Part shown: piece after piece, positions 17,586-27,928 of the stretch
Layout: every line of letters starts with the position of its first letter
Numbering within the stretch: position 1 is the first letter of the stretch
Origin: Neolewinella agarilytica
GTDB lineage: Bacteria; Bacteroidota; Bacteroidia; Chitinophagales; Saprospiraceae
DNA: 64,000 nt
Reading direction: 5' to 3'
NCBI RefSeq assembly: GCF_900110645.1
Contig: NZ_FOFB01000027.1
Span: forward strand, 23,812-87,811
Translations under genes and position numbers: made by a program
The notes under the pieces: generated by a model
What the model was told of the DNA's origin: nothing
The model's database searches: none
The model's input: the letters and a program-made list of their open reading frames with translations, nothing else

Positions 17586-17759
17586 GCGGGGGGAACGCTG
17601 CCGGGGGGCGGGTTGTTTGAGGAACGGTCACTTTGGCGGCAGGAATTAACGATGCGTTTATTGCTCCGTTTTTCATTTTCTTTTGGGCTGGCATCTTATC
17701 TTGTCTCATCCTTATTCGCCGCAGAGTTTTGGCGACACCTTAACCGTAAAAAAATATTT

Positions 17760-19205
17760 GTGAAGAATTTCCCCACCATCGCCTTCTGTTTCTTCTGTCT
17801 CTTATGCCTGACCGGCTGCGCCGGCCCGCAAACGGCTGCTGCGCCGGAAGCGGATGACCGGCCGAATGTCGTTTTCTTCCTGGCCGATGATCAGGACATT
17901 TACGACTACGGCGTGTACGGCAACGAGTGGGTGCATACGCCGGCAGTAGACCGGCTGGCGCGCGAGGGGATGCGCTTCGTCAATGCCTTTACGCCGCAGG
18001 CCATTTGTGCCCCGAGCCGCTCGGCTACGTTTACCGGCCGTTACCCCCTCAAGAACGGTTGCTTCATGAATCACAGCCGCACGAAAGACATCCGGAGTGT
18101 GACGGATTATATGTCGGACCTGGGCTACGAGGTAGTGCTGGCCGGCAAGAGCCATGTACAGCCCGCTAAAGTGTACGACTGGGATCTTAGCTGGGAAACC
18201 GTGCCCGTGGAGGGGAAGCCCCGTAAGCATATCCCTCTGGACAGCATCGAGGCCTATTTCGCCCGGGCAGACCGGCCGTTCTGTATGTTCATCACCTCCA
18301 TGTATCCTCACGGAAAGTGGTTTGATGTGCCCGCCCGACCGGCGGACTCCCTGCTCTGGCACCCGCACAACGAACACAAACGCTCCGACGAAGTATACCG
18401 CAAGCAAAGGTCCGGTTACTACCGCAGTATTGAGGAGGACAATGCCCAGCTGGAGTCCGTTCTCGACCTGGTGGACCGTTACCAGTCGGAAAACACCCTG
18501 TTCGTTTATGCTTCTGATCATGGGGTGACGGGCAAGTTCTCCCTCTACGACCGGGGGCTGAATGTGCCGCTGGTGGTCCGCTGGCCGGGAGTGATCGAGG
18601 CGGGGCGGGTATCCGACGTACTGGTCAATTTTGTGGACGTCCTCCCGACCCTGGTCGATCTGGCGGGCGGAGAGCCTGACCCGGATTTTGACGGCGTGAG
18701 CTTCCTGCCCGTCCTGAAGGGCAGCGAGCAGGAGATTCACGAGTATGTCTACGGTGTCCGGACGAGCCAGAACATCATGGCGGCAGCCGTGTTCCCGTCC
18801 CGGATGGTACGTAGCAAGGAGTACAAGTACATCCGCAACTTCAACTCAATGGAGGTCGTGGAGCAGAATATGCAAGGCAAGCCTTACCTCAACGAATTTA
18901 TCCGGATGGGTGCGCAAAAGTTCGCCGGTGTACCCTTTGAGGAGTTGTATCACGTGACGGAAGACCCCTTTGAGGAGGTGAACCTGGCCAAAGACCCCGC
19001 CCATCAGGAACTCCGGGAAACCCTGAGTCAGGAGATGTTTGCCTGGATGAAAGAGCAGGGGGACATCCTGCGGGAGGAAGCCGGCTGGATGCCCATCATC
19101 TGTGCTGAGCGGTTTCAGCTCGACAAGGAGGAGACCTTCCGGGCCGTACCCGATCATCTGGAAGGAACGATCACTTCCGCCGATTGCCTCCCACTGGAGT
19201 ACTAA
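17760..19205 (+). CDS. Sulfatase lipoprotein (formylglycine type)
   Basis: Type I sulfatases hydrolyse sulfate esters, in Bacteroidota mostly on algal or host polysaccharides. The protein has a lipobox LTGC (Cys20 from GTG 17760), RPNVVFFLADDQ with the metal-binding aspartates, and CAPSR at 83-87, where Cys83 is the residue converted to formylglycine. ASDHGVTGKFSLYDRG carries the later metal and sulfate ligands. About 481 residues. The start is uncertain: ATG 17652 in the same frame adds 36 residues with a second hydrophobic stretch, but GTG 17760 gives a standard lipoprotein signal. It converges on a second sulfatase. Confidence 0.9.
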   Translation: MKNFPTIAFCFFCLLCLTGCAGPQTAAAPEADDRPNVVFFLADDQDIYDYGVYGNEWVHTPAVDRLAREGMRFVNAFTPQAICAPSRSATFTGRYPLKNGCFMNHSRTKDIRSVTDYMSDLGYEVVLAGKSHVQPAKVYDWDLSWETVPVEGKPRKHIPLDSIEAYFARADRPFCMFITSMYPHGKWFDVPARPADSLLWHPHNEHKRSDEVYRKQRSGYYRSIEEDNAQLESVLDLVDRYQSENTLFVYASDHGVTGKFSLYDRGLNVPLVVRWPGVIEAGRVSDVLVNFVDVLPTLVDLAGGEPDPDFDGVSFLPVLKGSEQEIHEYVYGVRTSQNIMAAAVFPSRMVRSKEYKYIRNFNSMEVVEQNMQGKPYLNEFIRMGAQKFAGVPFEELYHVTEDPFEEVNLAKDPAHQELRETLSQEMFAWMKEQGDILREEAGWMPIICAERFQLDKEETFRAVPDHLEGTITSADCLPLEY

Positions 19206-19674
19206 GGAAAGATCGCTGGCAACGAGCACGGCCCTCATGGCTGTGTTCAACAATAATCGGATACGACTTTATACTGTCTTGAGAGAGTGTTGTAAAAGAC
19301 TATTAAAAGATAACGTTCAATTCGGGCGTGAGTAGATTTGTCCCAGACACACCGTAAATGCTTTCTCCTTGTTTTTACTAAAAAAGTGGCTCGTGCCTTC
19401 CTGTTTTCCAGACACCGCCACCGACGAAGCCATCCGCGAAACGCACCCTTCCTGCCATCGTGCTCCATTTTGAGTTCTGCTTATCATTTTAAGTTATTGG
19501 GAGCAACGGGGCAAACTGTTGACAACGCACTTGTTTTCAACGTGCTGTCAAAAGCTAAAAATGGTGCACTGCCCACAAGATTTGTACTCTCAGAAACCCA
19601 GGTTTTGCATTGTATTCGCACGAAAGCAGCGTAGGATGAAACCCAAAGCCCGTTGCTTTTCGGAGGACGGCCCT

Positions 19675-19924
19675 TGTCACTGGCCGGTAGAACGGAGCAA
19701 CATGAGTCATCCCTAATTTTCGGAATAGATGACGGTGTTTTCTGGCAAAAAATAGGATTTTTAGCGATCAGCGGACAGCATTCAGGCAAAACGGCTCTGA
19801 ATGCTGTCCGCTGATCGCTTTTTTATACCGACCGAACCAGGTTCCATCCGAGAAAACACAGAAAAGGCTGCCCAAACTCCGGGATGAGCCATGTTTGTTG
19901 CGTTCTACCGATAAGCCAGTGACA
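19675..19924. repeat. Nested inverted-repeat element, 250 bp, with internal terminator-like hairpin
   Basis: The gene-free stretch 19206-20089 holds this element. Its ends are a long imperfect inverted repeat: 19675-19713 (TGTCACTGGCCGGTAGAACG...) pairs with 19881-19924 (...CGTTCTACCGATAAGCCAGT plus GACA). Near its middle lies a perfect 23-bp hairpin, 19763-19785 with 19797-19819, followed by a T-run. I see no gene in it. The form resembles a MITE lying between two convergent sulfatase genes. Confidence 0.75.
19763..19825 (+). terminator. Strong intrinsic terminator-like hairpin
   Basis: A perfect 23-bp stem (19763-19785 with 19797-19819), an 11-nt loop, then a T-run. The left side is preceded by TTTTT rather than an A-run, so it is best for plus-strand transcription from the sulfatase at 17760, although that gene ends 560 nt upstream. 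Confidence 0.7.
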
Positions 19925-20089
19925 CAGGCCAGGGGTTTGGCTACTTTTGCCCTTCAAAAGTAGGCCGCCGGCAGGCATGTAAGACAGGAAGCTTAACGGA
20001 GGATAATGAATAAATCATGTCTACAATCCAAAATCGTAGCGAACCATTAATCTAATCAACCAACCCTGCACCCGCGCACCGTCGCCCTG

Positions 20090-21526
20090 CTACTGCTTCG
20101 CGCCAATCGGCAGCCGCGCGGCCAGTTCTTCCACCAGGGGCAGATAGGCTTCTTTCTCCGCCAGATTATTGATCTCCAGCGAATCCGTCTGGTGGTCAAA
20201 CAGGGTGCGGGCATAGCGATTGCCCTCGTCATCATACCATTCGGTGTAGGAGTAGCGGCTGGTGGTAATATTGTCGGCTTCTTTCCAGCGGGTAAGCACG
20301 TGGTCGGTCCAGTCCCGTTCGGGTTCCTCCATCAGCGGCAGCAGGCTTTTACCCTGCAGCTGTTCCGGTTTTTCGAGTCCGGCCAGATCGCAGAGGGTGG
20401 GGAAGATGTCAACGTATTCCACCATGGCCGCCGGCCGTCCGGAGCGGAAGCCCGGAGCGGAAAAGATGAGTGGCACGCGCAGGGAAGTATTGAAAGTGGT
20501 GTGCTTGCACCACATGGCGTGGTCGCCGAGGTTCCAGCCATGATCGCCCCAGAAAACGATGATGGTATTATCAGCTTCTCCGCTGGCCTCCAGGGCGTCG
20601 AGCACACGCCCCAGCTGCGCGTCCATATAACTGACGCTTGCGTAGTAGCCCTGAATCAGGTTCCTGGCGTACGCTTCGGGCAGTATTCTGTCTTTGGGTA
20701 CGCCGGTGTAGGTGCGCAGCTCCCCGAAATTATGGTGGATGGCGTCCGGCGTTCCTTCGGCCCGGTAATAAGTGGCCGGCAAGGATATATCGGCTTCGTC
20801 GTAGAAGGCCCAGTATTTCTCGGGCGCGTTGAAGGGCAGGTGGGGCTTCATGAAGCCGACGGCCAGGAAGAAAGGCTGGTCTTTGGGGGCCAGTTCCTCT
20901 ATTTTACGGATGGCCTCGCTGGCTATTTTACCGTCCCAGTAAGCGGTGTCGGCCACCTGCCCGCGTTCGAAGGCGGGGCCCAGGCCGTCCTGATTTTTCG
21001 CTTTTACAACTGCCATGTTATCCGGCATCTGGTAGTCGCGTCCTGCTCCATTGCCTACTCCCGGTTTCCAGTTGGCTTCGCTGTAGTCTTCGGCCCGGTC
21101 ACTGGCGTGGTGCAGTACTTTGCCAACGGCGGCGGCATAGTAACCATTAGCTTTGAAGTGGCCGTGTAGGCTGATGGCATCGGGGGCATCCTGGTTTATG
21201 GAGGCTCTGAAATCCCAGAACCGGTCGCGTAACGGTCGCAGCCCCGTCATGATGCTGGCGCGCGAGGCGCCGCAGACCGGCACGTTGCAGTAGGCGTTCG
21301 TGAAAGCGCTTCCCATGGCCGCCAGCCGGTCGGCGTTGGGGGAGTGGACCACGTGCCTGCCGAAGGAGGCGAGCTCGGGGCGCAGATCGTCCACGGCAAT
21401 AAACAGCACATTGGGCTGCCTGTCGGCCTGCGCCATTTTTTCTTCATTGGGCGCGGGGCCGCAGGTGCAGAAGAAGGTTAAAAGAGCAAGGGCGGTAATA
21501 CTTCGGATGATCGGTGAGTGTTGCAT
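20090..21526 (-). CDS. Sulfatase lipoprotein, iduronate-2-sulfatase-like
   Basis: A 478-residue sulfatase. It has a lipoprotein-type signal (LTFFC then TC, Cys20 or Cys22), QPNVLFIAVDDLRPEL with the metal aspartates, and CGASR at 85-89 with Cys85 as formylglycine precursor. FWGDHGWNLGDHAMWCKHT is typical of the iduronate-2-sulfatase branch, which acts on 2-O-sulfated uronates or similar polysaccharide units. The codons for the signal peptide region (CTCGPAP) coincide with a copy of the TGCACCTGCG repeat at 21449-21470. It converges on the sulfatase at 17760. Confidence 0.93.
   Translation of the reverse strand: MQHSPIIRSITALALLTFFCTCGPAPNEEKMAQADRQPNVLFIAVDDLRPELASFGRHVVHSPNADRLAAMGSAFTNAYCNVPVCGASRASIMTGLRPLRDRFWDFRASINQDAPDAISLHGHFKANGYYAAAVGKVLHHASDRAEDYSEANWKPGVGNGAGRDYQMPDNMAVVKAKNQDGLGPAFERGQVADTAYWDGKIASEAIRKIEELAPKDQPFFLAVGFMKPHLPFNAPEKYWAFYDEADISLPATYYRAEGTPDAIHHNFGELRTYTGVPKDRILPEAYARNLIQGYYASVSYMDAQLGRVLDALEASGEADNTIIVFWGDHGWNLGDHAMWCKHTTFNTSLRVPLIFSAPGFRSGRPAAMVEYVDIFPTLCDLAGLEKPEQLQGKSLLPLMEEPERDWTDHVLTRWKEADNITTSRYSYTEWYDDEGNRYARTLFDHQTDSLEINNLAEKEAYLPLVEELAARLPIGAKQ
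21449..21470 (-). repeat. TGCACCTGCG repeat inside sulfatase signal peptide codons
   Basis: On the minus strand it reads CTGCACCTGCGGCCCCGCGC. It encodes CTCGPAP at the lipobox of the downstream sulfatase, so the repeat has been accommodated in, or has supplied, the lipoprotein cysteine. Confidence 0.8.
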
Positions 21527-21773
21527 CTGGCTAAATTAAACAGACAGCCGCTGAGAGCTGTCCGGTGGTTACCTGCCTGGCTCTTTTACCGAACATCCGG
21601 TAGTGGCATTACATTATAAGGTGTGTAAGGATGGAGGTGAGCCCCCCATAAAGCCAGTGTTTACGGGGTTTTGAAAGAAAAAAAGAATAAAAAGTAACCA
21701 ACCTTGTGACCTTTTCTGTACCCCTCCGTCAGAAGAGCATTGGAATAAAGAGTGTAATTTAGTGTGTGAAATT

Positions 21774-21813
21774 GCCGTCCTCCCCGACTATTGCGGGGGG
21801 GACGGCCTTTTTT
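21774..21813 (+). terminator. Intrinsic terminator without obvious upstream gene
   Basis: GCCGTCCTCCCC (21774-21785) pairs with GGGGGGACGGC-type sequence (21795-21806), followed by TTTTTT. It is oriented for plus-strand transcription, yet the nearest upstream gene is on the minus strand. A small RNA between about 21600 and 21774 would explain it; no promoter was found with confidence. Confidence 0.65.
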
Positions 21814-21919
21814 ATGGCCGTTGCCCGATTGGCCCTTACAGAAAGGCACTTTTGTGCTCCTTCAGCGCTCCGGGAGCAATAGCCTTACCCTTTAATGGCC
21901 AGACCGATTAAAAAAGCCT

Positions 21920-22082
21920 CAGGGCAAACGCATCAAATCTAAAACTGTAATCTAATAGTTGATTCTTGTTTCGATCGAACGCAGTGAGCTGTCACTTGCG
22001 GTAGCAAATCAAGAATCAAATATCGAGAATCGCCAATCGCCAATCAAAAACGTAGCAAACGAAGTTTGATGCGTTTGCCCTG
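21920..22082. repeat. Nested inverted-repeat element, 163 bp
   Basis: Ends 21920-21937 and 22065-22082 are perfect 18-bp reverse complements (CAGGGCAAACGCATCAAA). Inside, 21959-21968 pairs with 22010-22019 (TTGATTCTTG), and a small AGTGA/TCACT hairpin is nested further in. No gene is present. It lies just upstream of the ATP synthase promoter. The structure resembles a small non-autonomous palindromic element. Confidence 0.7.
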
Positions 22083-22100
22083 AAAAAAGCCTTAGTGTAG

Positions 22101-22132
22101 TTAGTATAATAAGATGGGGTAGTGTACCTTTG
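22101..22132 (+). promoter_or_regulatory. Bacteroidota-type promoter of the ATP synthase operon
   Basis: TTAG (22101-22104), 20 nt, then TACCTTTG (22125-22132) matches the Bacteroidota sigma-factor consensus (-33 TTTG-like, -7 TAnnTTTG). The predicted transcript start is a few nt downstream, about 30 nt before the atpB ATG. Confidence 0.75.
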
Positions 22133-22167
22133 CGGCTTAATTGGGAAGGCCCCGAAAGTTTCTATCT

Positions 22168-23505
22168 ATGAAATTGCTCCTGCGCGTAATGCTTCTGTTG
22201 GTTTTTTGCGGTGTTAACACTGCTCTTAGTGCCCAACATGATGATCATGATTCTGGAGATCATTCCAGTCACGATGGCCACGGTCATGCTACGGAAGTTC
22301 ACGAAGGCTGTGCTCACGATGATTCCTACGATCCGGCCAGCGTGATCCTGCATCACATTGCGGACGCCAACTACTTCGAGATAATTCACGGCGTCAATCT
22401 TCCCCTCCCTCTTTTCCTTTACGCTCCCGGCCACGGTCTTACGACCGGCCTGAGCAGCATGCTTGGCGACGATCACCACCTGAAAGCCGTTGATGGCTAC
22501 GTGATGAACCACGGCCGCGTGAACCGCCTGGCGGACAGCGCCGGTGACGCGATGCTCAGCGGAGAATACGACGTGGAGTGTATCCTGCACAAGACCGAGG
22601 TCAATGAAGCCGGTAAGGAGAAAGACACTTACTACGCCAAGATCAACGGTCAGGAATACCTGCTCAACGCTGCTTCCGTAGGGGACGGCGGCCTGCTCGG
22701 CGGTGGTATCACTAACTTTTACGACTTCAGCATTACGAAGAACGTCTTCACGATGTTGCTGGCTGCGCTGCTGCTGATCCTGCTCTGGACGGCCGTTGCC
22801 CGCGGCTACAAGCGTAATGAAGGACAGGCACCCAGTGGCATTCAGTCCCTGATGGAGCCTTTCTTTGTTTTCCTGCGCGACGAGATCAGCATCCCGATGA
22901 TCGGTGAAAAGCACTACGAGAAGTTTCAGCCCTTCATTCTGACGGTCTTCTTCTTTATCCTTTTCTGTAACCTCTTCGGTCTGATTCCCTTCATTCCGGG
23001 AAGCGCCAACGTAACGGGCAACATTGCGGTAACGATGGCCCTGGCCGTTATTGCTGCTATTGTGGCTTACGTACACGGCAATGCACACTTCTGGGGCCAC
23101 GTACTCTGGATGCCCGGTGTACCGGTCTTCGTAAAGCCGCTGCTTACGGTAGTGGAGGTACTTGGCCTGGTCATTAAGCCATTCTCCCTGATGGTGCGTC
23201 TTTTCGCTAACATCACGGCGGGTCACATTATCATCCTGTCACTGGTCAGCCTGATCTTCATCTTCGGTAATAACGGAGAGAGCGTATTCGGAGCTGCTGC
23301 CGGTGGTGTGGTGGGCGTTGCCTTTACCCTCTTCATGAACTGTATCGAATTGCTGGTAGCATTCGTTCAACCCTTCATTTTTGCTATTCTGACGGCCAGC
23401 TACATTGGCGCAGCAGTTGAAGAGCACGAACATGAGCACGGGCATGAAGGAAGCCACGACGTAGAGTACGAAAACCTCAACGACAGTAACCCGGCTTACG
23501 CATAA
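22168..23505 (+). CDS. atpB: F0F1 ATP synthase subunit a
   Basis: Membrane subunit a forms the two proton half-channels beside the c-ring. The 445-residue protein has a signal peptide (ending ALSAQ), a His/Asp-rich periplasmic stretch, and a long N-terminal extension typical of Bacteroidota AtpB, then membrane helices from FTMLLAALLLILLW onward. The conserved arginine region is LMVRLFANITAGH, and the C-terminal helix ends in FVQPFIFAILTASYIG. A His/Glu-rich tail follows. ATG 22168 starts the signal peptide; the frame upstream to 22141 lacks a better start. It is the first gene of the operon after the promoter at 22101-22132. Confidence 0.96.
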   Translation: MKLLLRVMLLLVFCGVNTALSAQHDDHDSGDHSSHDGHGHATEVHEGCAHDDSYDPASVILHHIADANYFEIIHGVNLPLPLFLYAPGHGLTTGLSSMLGDDHHLKAVDGYVMNHGRVNRLADSAGDAMLSGEYDVECILHKTEVNEAGKEKDTYYAKINGQEYLLNAASVGDGGLLGGGITNFYDFSITKNVFTMLLAALLLILLWTAVARGYKRNEGQAPSGIQSLMEPFFVFLRDEISIPMIGEKHYEKFQPFILTVFFFILFCNLFGLIPFIPGSANVTGNIAVTMALAVIAAIVAYVHGNAHFWGHVLWMPGVPVFVKPLLTVVEVLGLVIKPFSLMVRLFANITAGHIIILSLVSLIFIFGNNGESVFGAAAGGVVGVAFTLFMNCIELLVAFVQPFIFAILTASYIGAAVEEHEHEHGHEGSHDVEYENLNDSNPAYA

Positions 23506-23781
<276 letters not shown>

Positions 23782-23809
23782 TAGTTACTTCTGTCTCAGA
23801 CAGCACAGC

Positions 23810-23846
23810 GGCCGGAACCGAACCGCGATTGGCGGCGGTTCCGGCC
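23810..23846 (+). terminator. Hairpin between atpE and atpF
   Basis: GGCCGGAACCG (23810-23820) pairs perfectly with CGGTTCCGGCC (23836-23846) across a 15-nt loop. It is followed by only a weak T-run. It may stabilise the atpBE message or partly terminate transcription, which fits the high copy number of subunit c. Confidence 0.6.
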
Positions 23847-23921
23847 CATTTTAAAGAAAGAAAACGGCCCCTGCGGGCTGAGCAGTATTAAGCCTCCGGG
23901 CAACCAAAATTTACCCGAACG

Positions 23922-24434
23922 ATGTCCATGCTTTATTTAGCTGACTTCAGCGTTATCAAACCAGACTTCGGTCTGATTTTCTGGACGGTACTCATCTTCC
24001 TGGTCCTTTATTTCGTCCTGGCCCGGTTGGCCTTCAAGCCCATTCAAAAGGCCTTGAAGAAGCGGGATACCGAAATTCAGGATTCCATCGACGAGGCCAA
24101 GCGCGTCCAGGCTCAGATGGCCCAGTTGAAGGACGACAACGCCAAGCTTCTTGCTGAAGCCCGTGAAGAAAGCACGCGCATCATCGCTGAAGCCGAAGCC
24201 TACGCCAAGAAGCGTAAGGAAGAGGCCGTTAACGAAGCCAAGGAAGCTGCCCAAAAGGTATCTGCTGATGCTCAGCGGGACATCGCCAACATGCGCGACT
24301 CCGCCATGGCGGACCTTAAGAAGGAAGTAGGTACGATGGCATTGGACATTGCTGAGAAGGTACTCCAGAAGGACCTCAAGAGCGACGTCAATCAGACCAG
24401 CCTCGTTAACGAATTGGTGAACAACCTTAACTAA
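23922..24434 (+). CDS. atpF: F0F1 ATP synthase subunit b
   Basis: A peripheral stalk subunit: one N-terminal membrane helix (LIFWTVLIFLVLYFVLARLAF) followed by a long charged coiled coil, KPIQKALKKRDTEIQDSIDEAKR to the C-terminus. 170 residues, a normal length. A start at the second Met (MLYLADF, 23928) is equally possible. It is followed 8 nt later by atpH. Confidence 0.95.
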   Translation: MSMLYLADFSVIKPDFGLIFWTVLIFLVLYFVLARLAFKPIQKALKKRDTEIQDSIDEAKRVQAQMAQLKDDNAKLLAEAREESTRIIAEAEAYAKKRKEEAVNEAKEAAQKVSADAQRDIANMRDSAMADLKKEVGTMALDIAEKVLQKDLKSDVNQTSLVNELVNNLN

Positions 24435-24442
24435 GCAAGCGC

Positions 24443-24985
24443 ATGACCAATCAGCAAGTAGCGGATCGCTACGCTAAATCATTGTTGGACCTGGCCGTTG
24501 AGACCAATAAACTGGACGCCATCCGTAAGGATGTCGATGAGTTGATTGCAATGGGCGGTAACCGTGATTTGGCGTTGTTGCTCCAGAGCCCGGTGGTCAA
24601 CGCCACCAAGAAAAAAGCCGTCATGACCGAACTCCTCGGTCAGGTTGGTGCCGATGAGCTGACGAAGAGCTTCGTCAATGTCCTCATCACCAAAGGCCGG
24701 GAAGGCGACCTGCTCGGTATTATGTCTGCCTTCGACGGGCAGTACAATAAGATGAAGAAGGTTACTTCGGTTTACGTAACCAGCGCTACGACGCTGTCTG
24801 CGGAGTCCCTCGCTGCTATCCGGCAGCAACTCGTTGCCGCCGGTAAGACGGAGGCCAACGTGGAGATCTTCACCCGGGTAGACCCGAAACTGATGGGCGG
24901 CTTCGTCCTTGAGTTTGACGGTAAAGTGTACGACGCCAGCGTTGCGCACAAGCTTAACCAAATCCGTAAAGAATTGGCTAAGTAA
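24443..24985 (+). CDS. atpH: F0F1 ATP synthase subunit delta
   Basis: Connects the b stalk to the top of the alpha-beta head. The 180-residue protein starts VADRYAKSLLDLAVE (family N-terminal helix) and ends with DPKLMGGFVLEFDGKVYDASVAHKLNQIRKEL, the characteristic C-terminal block. The gene follows atpF closely and is followed by a 61-nt gap to atpA. Confidence 0.95.
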   Translation: MTNQQVADRYAKSLLDLAVETNKLDAIRKDVDELIAMGGNRDLALLLQSPVVNATKKKAVMTELLGQVGADELTKSFVNVLITKGREGDLLGIMSAFDGQYNKMKKVTSVYVTSATTLSAESLAAIRQQLVAAGKTEANVEIFTRVDPKLMGGFVLEFDGKVYDASVAHKLNQIRKELAK

Positions 24986-25046
24986 GGCTCTTCAGAGTCC
25001 ATCAAAGAAATAAAGATTAGCTAAGCATTTTTAAAGTATAGTAATC

Positions 25047-26630
<1,584 letters not shown>

Positions 26631-26640
26631 TAGGATAGTA

Positions 26641-26734
26641 TGGTAGTAGTGCTCGTATGATAGTAATCATGCCAGCACTACTACCAGACTACTATCATTA
26701 CTATCATACTCTAATTACTATCATACTCTAAGAC
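26641..26734 (+). repeat. TAGTATGG/CTACCATA repeat with hairpin between atpA and atpG
   Basis: TGGTAGTAGTGCT (26641-26653) pairs perfectly with AGCACTACTACCA (26674-26686), and the rest is a run of ACTATCATACT-type words up to the atpG start. The same word family fills 33240-33300 and 44221-44326. Confidence 0.7.
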
Positions 26735-27640
26735 ATGGCTAACTTAAAAGAAGTACGCGAGAGAATCGGTTCGGTGAAAAACACTAAACAGATTACCTCT
26801 GCCATGAAGATGGTTTCTGCTGCGAAGATGTCCCGTGCCGCACAGCGGATTACGGAGATGCGCCCCTACGCAATGAAGCTTAGCGAAATGCTGACTAACA
26901 TCCTGTCCAACCTGGAAGGAGATGGCTCTACGGTATTCAACGTTGAGCGTCCGCTGAACAAGGCTTGTATAGTAGTGGTTACCTCCAGCCGTGGTCTGGC
27001 CGGTGCTTTCAACACAAACGTGATCAAAGCTGCCGAAGCAAGCATTCAGAATGAACTGAAAGGCTTCAAGGAACTGGAAGTGATCTGCATCGGTAAGAAA
27101 GGCGCGGAATACTTCCGCCGGACCTACGGAGACAATGCTGCAGTAACCGTGAACACGGAGTACCAGGAGCTATTGTCTGATCTTTCTTTCGAAGTAACGA
27201 AAGAAGTGCCGGAGAAAATCATGAACCGCTTCAAAGCTGGTGTTTACGACCGCGTTTTTGTAGCCTACGCTCGCTTCCGCAACGCAGCGGTGCAGTTTGC
27301 TACTTCAGAGCAGTTCCTGCCGGTGGTGGATGATAAGAAGACGGAAGATTCCGCTACTGCCAAGTCAAAAATAAAGGCTGACTACATCTTCGAGCCCAGT
27401 AAAGAAGCTTTGCTGGAGCAGTTGGTCCCTACCATTCTCCAGACGAAGTTCCAGTCTTTCCTCCTCGATACCAATGCTTCCGAGCACGGTGCCCGGATGA
27501 CGGCCATGGATAAGGCTACGGAAAATGCCGAGGAACTGCTGAAAGAACTCAAGATTAGCTACAACAAGGCTCGTCAGGAAGCGATTACCACGGAAATCCT
27601 GGAGATCGTTTCTGGTGCAGCAGCCCTGGAAGCCAGCTAG
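26735..27640 (+). CDS. atpG: F0F1 ATP synthase subunit gamma
   Basis: Central rotor shaft. 301 residues. N-terminal coiled coil ANLKEVRERIGSVKNTKQITSAMKMVSAAKM and C-terminal helix ARMTAMDKATENAEELLKELKISYNKARQEAITTEILEIVSGAAAL are the family signatures. The middle domain has the usual Rossmann-like fold (VVTSSRGLAGAFNTNVIK). It is the last gene of the operon and is followed by a strong terminator. Confidence 0.97.
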   Translation: MANLKEVRERIGSVKNTKQITSAMKMVSAAKMSRAAQRITEMRPYAMKLSEMLTNILSNLEGDGSTVFNVERPLNKACIVVVTSSRGLAGAFNTNVIKAAEASIQNELKGFKELEVICIGKKGAEYFRRTYGDNAAVTVNTEYQELLSDLSFEVTKEVPEKIMNRFKAGVYDRVFVAYARFRNAAVQFATSEQFLPVVDDKKTEDSATAKSKIKADYIFEPSKEALLEQLVPTILQTKFQSFLLDTNASEHGARMTAMDKATENAEELLKELKISYNKARQEAITTEILEIVSGAAALEAS

Positions 27641-27662
27641 GGTAACAGCAACAACGAAAATC

Positions 27663-27702
27663 AACACCCCGTTCCTCTGTTTGAGGGGCGGGGTGTTTTT
27701 TT
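27663..27702 (+). terminator. Intrinsic terminator of the ATP synthase operon
   Basis: AACACCCCG (27663-27671) pairs with CGGGGTGTT (27689-27697), with an inner CCTC/GAGG stem, then a run of T. It lies 22 nt after the atpG stop. Confidence 0.9.
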
Positions 27703-27723
27703 GGTTGCAGGTTGCGGGTTGCA

Positions 27724-27743
27724 GGGCGCGGACGCAGGTGCAA
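27724..27743 (-). repeat. TGCACCTGCG repeat, intergenic
   Basis: Reads TTGCACCTGCGTCCGCGCCC on the minus strand, the consensus form. It follows a short GTTGCAGG-type repeat (27704-27724) between the atp terminator and the DUF6428 gene. Confidence 0.85.
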
Positions 27744-27875
27744 TGTAAGGCCCGGCGTAAGCTGTTTCCAGCAGCGACCGGCCAATGCGTGCTCCGCACG
27801 CGCTACTAAAGTATTAAATAGCGCGACTGAAAGTCCGCTTTGGTAGGTCACACGCGGAGCGTAGCGTACGCCAAA

Positions 27876-27907
27876 TTTGCATGTTAATAGCAATATAGCT
27901 ATATTTG
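27876..27907 (+). promoter_or_regulatory. Promoter with overlapping dyad, probable ArsR operator
   Basis: TTTG (27876-27879), 20 nt, TATATTTG (27900-27907) is a full Bacteroidota promoter. The perfect 14-bp palindrome AATATAGCTATATT (27892-27905) covers the -7 box, the position expected for a repressor site. The ArsR gene lies in the same transcription unit. Confidence 0.75.
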
Positions 27908-27928
27908 CATTATCAAAATAATTCAGCT

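Noticed and set aside
19338..19634. A 98-codon plus-strand frame between the sulfatases.
   Set aside because: No signal peptide, motif or protein-like composition, and it lies next to the palindromic element.
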